Shown one piece after another: positions 25,789 to 33,939 of a DNA stretch of 64,000 nt. This DNA comes from Jiella flava (GTDB taxonomy: Bacteria > Pseudomonadota > Alphaproteobacteria > Rhizobiales > Rhizobiaceae). Where the stretch lies: positions 1 through 64,000 of the forward strand of contig NZ_JAFMPP010000010.1 of NCBI RefSeq assembly GCF_017349315.1, written 5' to 3'. A program made the position numbers and the translations under genes. Each line of letters begins with the position of its first letter. Position 1 is the first letter of the stretch. Below the pieces are notes generated by a model. The model did not search any database. It saw nothing but the letters and a program-made list of their open reading frames with translations, and was not told the origin of the DNA.

Positions 25789-26246
25789 GACAGCGCGGCG
25801 CGCTCCGCGACCGGAGCAATCCCGAGAGTCTGCGAAATGAAGGGGCGATTTTCAACCAGGTCGGCGATCGAAAACTGGCCGAGGGTCGTCAGGAACGCTT
25901 CGAGAGCCTGCCGGAGCGCTGCATTCAGCTCGCAATGGACCACCAACGGACAATCGGTTGTTCCACCGTCGAAACACTCCGCCATGGCGAAGCTCTCTTC
26001 CATCAACTCGACCACCTCGCGCAGGCTGATGCTGCCGGCCTCGCGGCCGAGCCGAATGCCACCATTGCGCCCACGCACCGTTTCAACCAGTCCCGAGGCG
26101 ACAAGCGGCTGCAGAATTTTGAACATAAAGGGTTCGGGCGCCGCGTAGGACCGTGCCACATCGCCGAGCTTGCTAAGCCGACCCTCATTCGTCGCGAGAT
26201 ACATGAGGATCCGGATGGCGTAATTCGTCTGGCGCGTCAGGCGCAT
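25785..26246 (-). CDS. rirA: Rrf2-family iron-responsive regulator RirA
   Basis: Iron-sulfur transcription factor that represses iron-uptake genes when iron is plentiful in Rhizobiales. The 153-residue protein starts MRLTRQTNYAIRILMYLAT, with the winged helix-turn-helix and ETVRGRNGGIRLGR wing. Cluster-ligand cysteines C91, C99 and C105 (AMAECF, TTDCP, VVHCEL) are spaced as in RirA. The match to the Rhizobium protein I remember runs through most of the length, which distinguishes it from NsrR or IscR. The ATG at 26246 is chosen over 26300 because it gives the standard RirA N-terminus. It is coupled to the downstream DUF1289 gene. Confidence 0.9.
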   Translation of the reverse strand: MRLTRQTNYAIRILMYLATNEGRLSKLGDVARSYAAPEPFMFKILQPLVASGLVETVRGRNGGIRLGREAGSISLREVVELMEESFAMAECFDGGTTDCPLVVHCELNAALRQALEAFLTTLGQFSIADLVENRPFISQTLGIAPVAERAALS

Positions 26247-26505
26247 GTCGCAAATGACCTTTTCGTTGAAACGGCGTCGCCGTCTCTCGTCCCTTTCCAA
26301 ATAAGCTTCTTTAGAGCAATTAAAAGGTGTGGTGCAAATGCAAAAGTGCCGCGCCGCGCCGATCGCTCCCTGCCGGCAGGCCGACGTCGCGTAACATTAA
26401 ACGCCCGATCTTGGCATCGCCGCACCGCCGAGAAATACCACAGGTTGCGCTCCGGCGCGATTTAAACCTGATCGCAATAAGGAATAGGCTCAGTCGTAGC
26501 GCGAT

Positions 26506-26796
26506 TCAGTTATTGAACAGCGCCTCTCCCTGCTCGTCGATCACCTGCTCGGCCTTGCGCAGCGCAAAGGCGGCAGCGTCGTCCTTGGAAGCAAACAGAT
26601 CGGCGCGGATCATGCGATGAACCTTGGTCTCGCCGCCGATCTCCTTTTCGATCAGCGCAGCCAGACGAAACTGACCGCCTTCGGGCATCGGCGTCGCCTT
26701 GATGGCGAAACCGGCATAATCGCGGCTGTCGACCACCGCCGGCTCGCCAGGAGTCGCGCCGCCTGCACCGCCAAACAGCTTCTTTAAAAAGGACAT
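26506..26796 (-). CDS. HlyU-family protein
   Basis: Small cytosolic protein of 96 residues, similar to HlyU, a regulator of hemolysin in Vibrio; the role in alphaproteobacteria is unclear. It begins MSFLKKLFGG followed by a Gly/Ala stretch, then VDSRDYAGFAIKATPMPEGGQFRL, HRMIRADLFASKDDAA and a C-terminal helix (KAEQVIDEQGEALFNN). The ATG at 26796 opens the conserved N-terminus; the frame runs upstream another 91 codons, but that part is low-complexity and antisense to a repeat. Single gene. Confidence 0.75.
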   Translation of the reverse strand: MSFLKKLFGGAGGATPGEPAVVDSRDYAGFAIKATPMPEGGQFRLAALIEKEIGGETKVHRMIRADLFASKDDAAAFALRKAEQVIDEQGEALFNN

Positions 26797-26827
26797 GCAT
26801 TCCACCTCATCTCGCCAGCCCGGCGCA

Positions 26828-26887
26828 TTGCATCCGATCGGACGCAGAAAGGACGCGATAACTTTCTGATTCTGCGAATCGTGCTGT
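26828..26887 (+). repeat. Partial RIME-like repeat copy
   Basis: CATCCGATCGGACGCAGAAAGGACGCG matches the left palindrome of the family, then the sequence decays through the GAATCGTGCTGTAGG part. It lies between the HlyU-family and Uma2 genes. Confidence 0.6.
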
Positions 26888-26926
26888 AGGTAGCCCGGCA
26901 GATCACGCTTCGCCAGGGATATGCGC

Positions 26927-27532
26927 TCAGAGATCGTCGGAAAGCTTGAGAGCGAGATCGGGAACGAGCGCCGGCGTGACCGCGACCTCGGTCTTGAAGT
27001 CGGTGATTTGCCGATATCCGGCCGGCGTCGGCTCACGCAACATCCGAGTTTCGAGCGCCACGGCGTCAATCACCCACAATTCGCGAATGCCAAAGCCGGC
27101 ATAGATAGACGCTTTGCGCCCCTGGTCATAGGCAAGGCTCGAATCGCCAAGTTCCACCGCCAGCAGGCAAGTCTCGCCGTTCAACCCTTCGAGGCCGACG
27201 AATTTTTCAGAGAGAACGAAGTCTGGCTCCAAAAACGTATCGACCGACAGGCGGAAAGTCGTCTCCGGGGTAAACGCGATGCCCGATGGAAGCTGACGCG
27301 CCAGTTCCATGTTGACGAACGTCTTCAAGCGCTCGTGGCGGATGCCTTTCGAGGACATCGGCACCAACTCCCCGCCGATCAGCTCGACGTGCTCGTGCTC
27401 GTCCATGTTTCTGGTCCGCACCATCGCGTCGATCTCGGCGACGGTGAAAGCGCGGCGCACCATCCCTTCCGCCGCCTGCGTGGTACGAGGGCGGCGGATA
27501 GGGAGGTCGAAATGATCGTCGAGCGCGTTCAT
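26927..27532 (-). CDS. Uma2 family (DUF820) putative endonuclease
   Basis: Restriction-endonuclease-like fold protein of 201 residues; biological role not established. The family pattern is present: FTVAEIDAMV, HVELIGGELVPMSSKGIRHE, the catalytic-type FLEPDFVLSE and CLLAVELGDSSLAYDQGRKASIYAGFGIRELWVID stretch with Asp, Glu and Lys positions as in PD-(D/E)XK nucleases. Uma2 genes occur in many copies in cyanobacteria and scattered in others. Located just downstream of rpoD on the same strand, with a 31-bp gap. Confidence 0.85.
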   Translation of the reverse strand: MNALDDHFDLPIRRPRTTQAAEGMVRRAFTVAEIDAMVRTRNMDEHEHVELIGGELVPMSSKGIRHERLKTFVNMELARQLPSGIAFTPETTFRLSVDTFLEPDFVLSEKFVGLEGLNGETCLLAVELGDSSLAYDQGRKASIYAGFGIRELWVIDAVALETRMLREPTPAGYRQITDFKTEVAVTPALVPDLALKLSDDL

Positions 27533-27563
27533 CGTGCCATGACAGCAGAGCCGCGCCCGAGGA

Positions 27564-29570
27564 TCAGCTGTCGAGGAAGCTGCGCAGCTTGCGGGAGCGC
27601 GAGGGGTGCTTCAGCTTGCGCAGCGCCTTGGCTTCGATCTGGCGGATGCGCTCGCGGGTGACCGAGAACTGCTGGCCGACCTCCTCAAGGGTGTGATCGG
27701 TGTTCATGCCGATGCCGAAACGCATGCGCAGCACGCGCTCTTCGCGCGGCGTGAGCGAAGCCAGAACGCGGGTCGTCGTCTCGCGCAGATTGCCCTGGAT
27801 GGCTGCATCGATCGGCAGGACCGCATTCTTGTCCTCGATGAAGTCGCCAAGATGCGAATCCTCCTCGTCGCCCACCGGGGTTTCGAGGGAAATCGGCTCC
27901 TTGGCGATCTTCAGAACCTTGCGGACCTTTTCGAGCGGCATCGCCAGCTTTTCGGCCAGCTCTTCCGGCGTCGGCTCGCGTCCGATCTCGTGCAGCATCT
28001 GGCGCGAGGTCCGCACGATCTTGTTGATCGTCTCGATCATATGGACCGGGATGCGGATGGTGCGCGCCTGATCGGCGATCGAGCGGGTGATCGCCTGCCG
28101 GATCCACCACGTGGCATAGGTCGAGAACTTGTAGCCGCGGCGATACTCGAACTTGTCCACCGCCTTCATCAGGCCGATATTGCCCTCCTGGATGAGATCC
28201 AGGAACTGCAGACCGCGGTTGGTGTATTTCTTGGCGATCGAGATGACGAGGCGCAGATTGGCCTCGACCATCTCTTTCTTCGCCTGGCGGGCCTCGGCCT
28301 CGCCCTTTTTCACCATCTGGACGATGCGCCGGAATTCGGTGATCTCGAGGCCGGTCTCGGTCGCAAGATTCTGGATTTCCTGGCGCAGCGACTTGATGCC
28401 GTCTTTCTCGTTCTGAACGAACTTCAGCCAGCCTTTGCCCGACAGATTGGCGACATGCCGCGTCCAGTTCGGATCGAGTTCCGAGCCCTGATATTCGCGC
28501 AGAAACTCCTCGCGCTTTACCCCATGCGATTCGGCGAGGCGCAAGAGCCGGCCCTCATTGCCGACCAGCCGCTTGTTGATGTCGTAGAGCTGGGCGACCA
28601 GGGCGTCGATCCGGTTCTGGTTGAGGGACAGGCTCTTCACCGCAGCGACGAGATCTTCCTTCAGCTTCTTGTAGGACCGTTCCTGGCTCGGCGAGAGGGT
28701 GCCCTGCGCGGCCAAACGGTTTTCCACCTGCTGGTCCTGCAGCTTGCGCAGCCGCCGATAGCCATCGGCGATCTGATCGAAGATCTCCATCACCTGCGGC
28801 TTGATCTCGGCTTCCATCGCCGCGAGCGACAGATTGTTCTCGAGATCGTCGTCATCATCGTCGTCTTCGCCGGAAGGGGCTTCGCCGACCATCCGATCGC
28901 CGGACGCAGCCGTGCCGTCGTTGCCAAGGCCATTCGCGCCATTCGCGCCTTCTGCCGGCGGCGGCGCCGACGGAGTCTTGGCCTCAGGTCCCGCATAGGT
29001 CGCCTCGAGATCGACGATCTCGCGCAACATGATGTTGCCTTCGTTCAGCTCATCGCGCCAGATGATGATTGCCTGGAACGTCAGGGGGCTCTCGCAGAGC
29101 CCGGCGATCATCGTCTCGCGGCCAGCCTCGATGCGCTTGGCGATGGCAATCTCGCCCTCGCGCGACAACAGCTCCACCGAGCCCATCTCGCGAAGATACA
29201 TGCGAACGGGGTCGTCCGTGCGATCGCCCGATTCGCGTTTCTGCGTCGTCGCGACCTGGGTCGCGCCGGTCTCGGCGACTTCGGTCGATTCGGATTCGTT
29301 CGAGTCGTCCTGCTCGCCCTCTTCGTCGTCCTCGACGACGTTGATCCCCATGTCGTTGAGCATGGCCATCATGTCTTCGACTTGCTCCGACGTCACGTCG
29401 TCGGAGGACAGCATCGAGTTCAGTTTGTCCATGGTGACGAAGCCGCGCTTTTTGGCGGCCTTGATCATCTTTTTGACGGCGTCATCCGACAGATCGAGCA
29501 ACGGCCCATCGGAGGCGTTGTCATTACGCTCCTCGGTGGGCGCTTCGCTTTCCTTGGCCTTTGTCGCCAT
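27564..29570 (-). CDS. rpoD: RNA polymerase primary sigma factor RpoD
   Basis: Housekeeping sigma-70 factor, 668 residues. Region 1.1 is acidic, with a long non-conserved insert that includes a run of Asp residues ([12 protein letters not shown] near 235-246) typical of alphaproteobacteria. Region 2 has [21 protein letters not shown], region 3 starts [15 protein letters not shown], and region 4 has [13 protein letters not shown] and [20 protein letters not shown]. All core-binding and promoter-recognition motifs are intact. The ATG at 29570 is chosen because GGAG lies 9-10 bases before it; 29579 is the alternative. dnaG follows upstream on the same strand. Confidence 0.97.
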   Translation of the reverse strand: MATKAKESEAPTEERNDNASDGPLLDLSDDAVKKMIKAAKKRGFVTMDKLNSMLSSDDVTSEQVEDMMAMLNDMGINVVEDDEEGEQDDSNESESTEVAETGATQVATTQKRESGDRTDDPVRMYLREMGSVELLSREGEIAIAKRIEAGRETMIAGLCESPLTFQAIIIWRDELNEGNIMLREIVDLEATYAGPEAKTPSAPPPAEGANGANGLGNDGTAASGDRMVGEAPSGEDDDDDDDLENNLSLAAMEAEIKPQVMEIFDQIADGYRRLRKLQDQQVENRLAAQGTLSPSQERSYKKLKEDLVAAVKSLSLNQNRIDALVAQLYDINKRLVGNEGRLLRLAESHGVKREEFLREYQGSELDPNWTRHVANLSGKGWLKFVQNEKDGIKSLRQEIQNLATETGLEITEFRRIVQMVKKGEAEARQAKKEMVEANLRLVISIAKKYTNRGLQFLDLIQEGNIGLMKAVDKFEYRRGYKFSTYATWWIRQAITRSIADQARTIRIPVHMIETINKIVRTSRQMLHEIGREPTPEELAEKLAMPLEKVRKVLKIAKEPISLETPVGDEEDSHLGDFIEDKNAVLPIDAAIQGNLRETTTRVLASLTPREERVLRMRFGIGMNTDHTLEEVGQQFSVTRERIRQIEAKALRKLKHPSRSRKLRSFLDS

Positions 29571-29921
29571 ACGCTTCATTCTCCAATTCGCATGCCCCTC
29601 GGAGCGCGCCCTTGAATTTCAAGGACTGGGCCATGCTGCGACCCGTAAAGCCACGCTATGCGGCAAATGCCGTTAACGGCGGCTTAACCATAAATCGACC
29701 GCGCCGAAGCGGAACACATCGATCTTGTTACCTGACGGCGCGATAAAGAAGGCGCAGTCTCGCAATCTTTCAAGCTTTGGGCTCGGGTCGAACGCCCTCT
29801 CGACCGATCAGATATGTTCTGTCAAGCGCCACCGCACAATAAGAGGCGACAATTCATCCCGTTTTTTTAGCGAGATAAGCCCAGACTGCAACATGTCGAC
29901 CAGATTTTCGACTGCACGCCT
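29571..29921. other. rpoD promoter region
   Basis: No gene is supported. It contains a perfect TTAA-N7-TTAA site at 29673-29687 and a CCTTGAA-T-TTCAAGG palindrome at 29610-29624. A dnaG terminator was not evident. Confidence 0.5.
29673..29689 (+). promoter_or_regulatory. Candidate CtrA-binding site upstream of rpoD
   Basis: TTAA-CGGCGGC-TTAACC fits the CtrA consensus TTAA-N7-TTAA exactly. CtrA is the cell-cycle regulator of alphaproteobacteria. It lies about 100 bases upstream of the rpoD start. One motif alone is weak evidence. Confidence 0.4.
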
Positions 29922-31883
29922 TCAAATGGCCTTCATCGGTCGTCCCGACAAGAGGCCAAAGCCTTCGATCAACGCTTCGGTGCCTTCGACGCGCTCCATA
30001 TTGGCTTTGATCTCAATCATGTGAGCATAGCTCGCGTCTGATGGGTCACGACCGAAGGCATCCTCGGCCAACTTCAATTCTCGTTTCAAGGCCAACGATT
30101 TGTGATGCAAGTGAAGCATTTGGCGCAGGGCTTCGCGGGCATCCTCGAAGGCCGCATCGGCGAGAACCGGCCACAGGCGAACCGCCTTGAGCTTCGCCTC
30201 GAAGATCTCGAACAGCCCGATTGTGCCGTGCCGGGAAAGTTGCGCCAAAAGTCCGTCGCGCCCCTCCGGCGGATCGCTCGCATAGGCATCGAGGACCGAA
30301 GAGCGCAAGCGCGCCAACTCGCCATTCGGCAGATCGAGCGAGGCGAACACCTCGAACTCCTCGTCCATCAGCAGCGGATGATTGACGAAGCCGATGACGA
30401 TGGCGATCTCCCGCAAGGAGGGAGCCGGCAGACTCGCCCCGGCGGCGATATGAGAGCGCGCCAGCCGATCGGAGATCGCCGCGCGGCCGGGCTGACCCCG
30501 GCCCTTTGGGCCGTCACGCCGGCCATAGCCGCCGCCACGCCCTTTGCCCCGTCCCTCGCCTTGCCAGCCCTCGCCGCGCCCGCGCCCCGCCGAGACACCT
30601 GCGCCGAAGAAGCTCGCAAGCCGGGCGGAGAGATCATCGAGATAGTGGCGGCGCACTGATTCGTCGCCGATCGCGCGGAACAGCCCCTTCAGGCGGTGTT
30701 CGAGATCGGCCCGTCGTTCGGGCGTATCGAAATTGCCGCCATGGGTCTCGCGCATCCACACGAGGTCGGCAAGCGGTCGGGCCGCGCCAAGAATTTCGGC
30801 AAAGGCCTCCGATCCTCCGTCGCGGATCAGATCGTCGGGATCCTTGCCCTCCGGCAACAGCGCAAAGCGCAGCGAGCGGCCAGGCTTCAGCGCCGGCAGT
30901 GCCAGCTCCGCCGCCCGGTTCGCCGCCTTCAAGCCGGCCGCATCGCCGTCGAAACACAAAATCGGCTCGCCGGTCGTGCGCCACAAGAGTTCGAGCTGGC
31001 GATCGGTCATCGCCGTGCCGAGCGGCGCCACCGCATGGCCGAAGCCCGCCTGGGCGAGCATGATGACGTCCATATAGCCTTCGACGAGGATCAGCGTGCC
31101 GGCCTCACGCGCCGCCCGCCTCGCCTTGGCGAGGTTGAACAGCATCTCGCCTTTATGAAAGACGTCGGTTTCCGGCGAGTTCAGATATTTCGCCTGGGCA
31201 TCGGCCGCCATCGCCCGGCCACCAAAGGCTACGACCTTCTCGCCGGCATTGGCGATCGGAAACATCACCCGGTCGCGAAACCGGTCGTAGGAGACGGCAA
31301 TCTCCTCGCCATAAACGACGAGGCCGGCGCCCTCGATCTCCGCCTTGCCGATCCCCTTGGCGATCAGATGTTCCTTCAGCCGGTTGCGCGAATTCGGCGC
31401 ATAGCCGAGCCCAAAGGCTCCTTGCGTGCGCGGATCGAGGCCGCGATCGCGCAGATAGGCTCGCGCCTTGGCGCCGTCCGCCTCATGCAGCGTCTGGCGG
31501 AAAAAGGCCGCGGCCTCGGCGAGAGCGTCGAGCAAGGTGCCACGCTTGGCCTCGCGCTGTTCGGCGGCCGGATCGCGCTCGGGCATCGGCACGCCCGCTT
31601 CGTCGGCAAGCCGCTCGACAGCCTCGGGGAAAGACAGCCCCTCCAGCTCGGTCAAAAAGCGGAAATGATCGCCCGAAACGCCGCAGCCGAAGCAGTGGTA
31701 GCGCCCCTTCTGATCCTCGCAGTGAAAGGACGGCGTCTTTTCGCCGTGAAACGGGCAGCAGGCCCAATAGTCGCCCCGTCCCGGCTGCGACTTGCGCCGA
31801 TCCCAGGTGACTCGGCGCCCGATCACATCGGAAATCGGGATCCGATCGCGAATCTCATCAAGAAAGGAGGGCGGAAAGCGCAT
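29922..31883 (-). CDS. dnaG: DNA primase DnaG
   Basis: Makes RNA primers for replication with DnaB helicase. The 653-residue protein has the N-terminal zinc finger (CCPFHGEKTPSFHC, then HCFGCGVSGDHF), the RNA polymerase domain with TOPRIM motifs LILVEGYMDVIML and CFDGDAAGLKAA, and a C-terminal helicase-binding domain. Between the last two is an unusual linker rich in Gly and Arg (about residues 428-465, with GRGRGEG and KGRGGGYGRR). The ATG at 31883 is chosen because it opens the canonical N-terminus (MRFPPSFLDEIRDRIP) after GGGAG. Downstream lies rpoD, the common dnaG-rpoD order. Confidence 0.97.
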   Translation of the reverse strand: MRFPPSFLDEIRDRIPISDVIGRRVTWDRRKSQPGRGDYWACCPFHGEKTPSFHCEDQKGRYHCFGCGVSGDHFRFLTELEGLSFPEAVERLADEAGVPMPERDPAAEQREAKRGTLLDALAEAAAFFRQTLHEADGAKARAYLRDRGLDPRTQGAFGLGYAPNSRNRLKEHLIAKGIGKAEIEGAGLVVYGEEIAVSYDRFRDRVMFPIANAGEKVVAFGGRAMAADAQAKYLNSPETDVFHKGEMLFNLAKARRAAREAGTLILVEGYMDVIMLAQAGFGHAVAPLGTAMTDRQLELLWRTTGEPILCFDGDAAGLKAANRAAELALPALKPGRSLRFALLPEGKDPDDLIRDGGSEAFAEILGAARPLADLVWMRETHGGNFDTPERRADLEHRLKGLFRAIGDESVRRHYLDDLSARLASFFGAGVSAGRGRGEGWQGEGRGKGRGGGYGRRDGPKGRGQPGRAAISDRLARSHIAAGASLPAPSLREIAIVIGFVNHPLLMDEEFEVFASLDLPNGELARLRSSVLDAYASDPPEGRDGLLAQLSRHGTIGLFEIFEAKLKAVRLWPVLADAAFEDAREALRQMLHLHHKSLALKRELKLAEDAFGRDPSDASYAHMIEIKANMERVEGTEALIEGFGLLSGRPMKAI

Positions 31884-32284
31884 GGATCTCCCATAGCGTG
31901 TCTGCCGAGGACTTGTCAGTCCCCGCCGGGGCACAGCCGGCCGGCTCGGATCCGCTTCATTGTGCCATCGCGCCGGCCATTCGAGAATGTGAATATCGTA
32001 TCGCCTCAAACCAACGATTCGCGACCGTACTGCGAGCTCTGACCGCCATCTGCCTTTGCCAACGCGCCGGGACGACGATTTCCGCTGCGGCCAGGTGGCC
32101 GGTTCCGGTGCCGGTGCCAGTGATCGGCATGGTGCTGCTGTTTCTCGTCCTGACGACTTGCAAAGGCGTGCCGCCCGGCGGCCTTGCTCCCGCCACGCCC
32201 GACAACAAAATACGATCCGAAAGTTGTCTTCGGCTCTGTGGCAGTCTGCGATCCTGTCGCCCTCCGCGCACCGAGGATTTGACC
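31884..32284. other. Intergenic stretch between divergent dnaG and the DUF2793 gene
   Basis: No gene is supported. A short run of 6-bp repeats (GGTTCC, GGTGCC, GGTGCC at 32101-32118) is the only visible structure. Both promoters should lie here. One long frame runs through into the DUF2793 gene, but its upstream part lacks character. Confidence 0.45.
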
Positions 32285-33373
32285 ATGGCCGACACGACAG
32301 ACCGCCTTGCTCTTCCCTACATTCTTGCCGATCAGGCCCAGAAACATGTAACCCACAACGAGGCTCTCGTCCGGCTCGACGCGCTCGTGCATCTGGCCGT
32401 CCTCGATCGGGACCAAAGCGCGCCGCCGGCCTCGCCCACCGAGGGCGACCGCCACATCGTTGCGGCGAACCCGTCGGGCGACTGGAGCGGCCATGCCAGC
32501 GAGATCGCCGCGTGGCAGGATGGCGCCTGGCTGTTTCTGACGCCGCAAATCGGCTGGCGGGCGTGGCTTGCCAAAGAGGCCAATCTCCTCGTCTTCGATG
32601 GCAACGACTGGACTCCGGCGCTTCTGACCCCCGATATGCTCAGCACCGGCACCCTCACCCGCCTCGGCGTCAACACCGCCGCGGACGACGATAACCGCCT
32701 CGCCGCCAAAACCTCGGCGGTGCTTCTCAGCCATGACGACGTTTCGGGCAGCGGCAATGGCAGCGTGCTGGGCACCTTCAACAAGGCGGCCACCGGGAAC
32801 GACGCCGGCCTAAAATTCCAGACCGGCTCGTCGACCCGGGCGCTGATCGGACTTTATGGCGACGATGATTTCCACATCAAGGTCTCGCCCGACGGCAGCA
32901 CCGATCACGACGCGCTGACGATCGACGCCAGCGACGGCGGCGTCTCGCTCGCCGCCGGCCTGTCGCTCGCCGGCGGCACGGACCGGCTCGATGCCTATCA
33001 GCTCGGCAGCTGGACGCCGGGCTTCGGCGCGAGCGACACCGACCCCAGCAGCGCCACCTTTACCGCCAGCGGCAACTTCGCGCGGATCGGCAAATATGTC
33101 TTCGTCAATTTCGGCCTCAACGTGACCTCGAAGGGGACGGGTGGCAGCGGCAATGCGACGATCACCAACCTGCCATTCTCGTCGGACGGCCATTTTTACA
33201 GCTCGGATCTGCGCCACGCCGGCGTGGCCTTCCCCGCGCCCGGCGCACCTATGATGCGCTCCTCGGGGACAAGCCTGGTGCTTTATTCGACGGCCGGGGC
33301 CGACATGCTGTGGAGCGACCTGCCGTCGGGCACCTTCTCGTTCCTGGGCTGCTTCAGCTATCTCGGAGTGTGA
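32285..33373 (+). CDS. DUF2793 domain protein (phage tail-like)
   Basis: 362-residue protein with an N-terminal DUF2793 domain: LPYILADQAQKHVTHNEAL, ASPTEGDRHIVAANPSGDW, AAWQDGAWLFLTPQIGWRAW. These domains occur in prophage and gene-transfer-agent tail-fibre regions of rhizobia. The Ser/Gly/Thr-rich C-terminal half has repeated beta-strand-like character (ASGNFARIGKYVFVNFGLNV), like fibre or spike domains. No other phage gene is nearby, so it is an isolated cargo or remnant. The ATG at 32285 is chosen because it opens the domain; a longer frame starts at 31898. Confidence 0.78.
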   Translation: MADTTDRLALPYILADQAQKHVTHNEALVRLDALVHLAVLDRDQSAPPASPTEGDRHIVAANPSGDWSGHASEIAAWQDGAWLFLTPQIGWRAWLAKEANLLVFDGNDWTPALLTPDMLSTGTLTRLGVNTAADDDNRLAAKTSAVLLSHDDVSGSGNGSVLGTFNKAATGNDAGLKFQTGSSTRALIGLYGDDDFHIKVSPDGSTDHDALTIDASDGGVSLAAGLSLAGGTDRLDAYQLGSWTPGFGASDTDPSSATFTASGNFARIGKYVFVNFGLNVTSKGTGGSGNATITNLPFSSDGHFYSSDLRHAGVAFPAPGAPMMRSSGTSLVLYSTAGADMLWSDLPSGTFSFLGCFSYLGV

Positions 33374-33400
33374 GGTTGTCGGTGATCCGACGCCCGCTGA
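33374..33400. other. Spacer before the gene remnant
   Basis: The 566-bp gap 33374-33939 holds, in order, a frameshifted gene remnant, two adjacent palindromic repeats and about 100 bases before the transporter gene in which I see nothing else. Confidence 0.4.
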
Positions 33401-33622
33401 CCATGGCACATACCCCTCTTCGATGATTCGACTGGTTTTGGCCATCGCTCTTGAACCGCGCGATGGTCCCCAAATTCGGATCATTCGTCGTGATTTCGAA
33501 GACGGTCGGCTCGCGGCTGAACCATCCGTGATGCTCGACAATATGAACGGGGCCGCCCAAACCCCATTCATTCTCCGCGGCAGGTGTGCGCGCAATTTCG
33601 ATCGCCGTCTTCTTGTCGATTA
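33401..33622 (-). pseudogene. Frameshifted remnant of a small PepSY-like protein gene
   Basis: On the minus strand one frame reads KKTAIEIARTPAAENEWGLG, then VFEITTNDPNLGTIARFKSDG, and the next frame continues KTSRIIEEGYVPW. Together they give the layout of small proteins I recall ending in a residue pattern like ARFKIDAETGRIIEEGYVP. A single shift near 33435 separates the halves. No start codon remains: the 5' end meets a palindromic repeat at 33621. Inference from pattern memory, not a search. Confidence 0.5.
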
Positions 33623-33722
33623 GAGCATGATGCCGAGAAGTTGCACGACTTTTCGGGTCACATCATGCGGCAAAACAATGGCTTGGAGCGAAATGGCGAT
33701 TCCAGTTCATCGCATCCCGCTC
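33621..33722 (+). repeat. Second-type palindromic intergenic element
   Basis: TAGAGCATGATGCCGAGAAG, ACTTTTCGG and CATCATGC form a long imperfect hairpin, followed by a second GAGCG...CGCTC pair. This GCATGATG form is common in rhizobial intergenic regions. It joins directly to a RIME-like copy at 33723. Confidence 0.65.
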
Positions 33723-33831
33723 TAGAGCGCCCCGCGTCCGATTGGACGCAGAAAGGTCGCTCTCACCCTTTGAATCAACGCATCGTGCTTTGCCGAAAAT
33801 CGATTCCGATTGTCGGGCCGATGCTGGAGTG
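33723..33831 (+). repeat. RIME-like two-palindrome repeat, copy C
   Basis: Same layout as copy A with a few substitutions (CGCGTCC-GATT-GGACGCAG; AAAATCG-ATTCCGATTGTCGGG). It is adjacent to a different palindromic element, giving a composite of about 210 bp. Confidence 0.8.
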
Positions 33832-33939
33832 CCATTCGGACCGCCTCTCGACGTCGCGCGGCTCGACATCAGTGAGAAACCGATGGAGGCCGGATTGCAT
33901 CTGAAACAGAATTGGCAATTCTGTTTCAGATGCTGACAT

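Noticed and set aside
27606-29615. 669-codon plus-strand frame opposite rpoD
   Set aside because: Mirror frame of rpoD with no recognisable domain.
29610-29624. CCTTGAA-T-TTCAAGG palindrome near the rpoD start, considered as a heat-shock sigma -35 element
   Set aside because: No matching -10 sequence at the right distance on the minus strand; probably a chance palindrome or a small hairpin.
32101-32118. Three 6-bp GGT(T/G)CC repeats before the DUF2793 gene
   Set aside because: Too short and imperfect to call a functional repeat.
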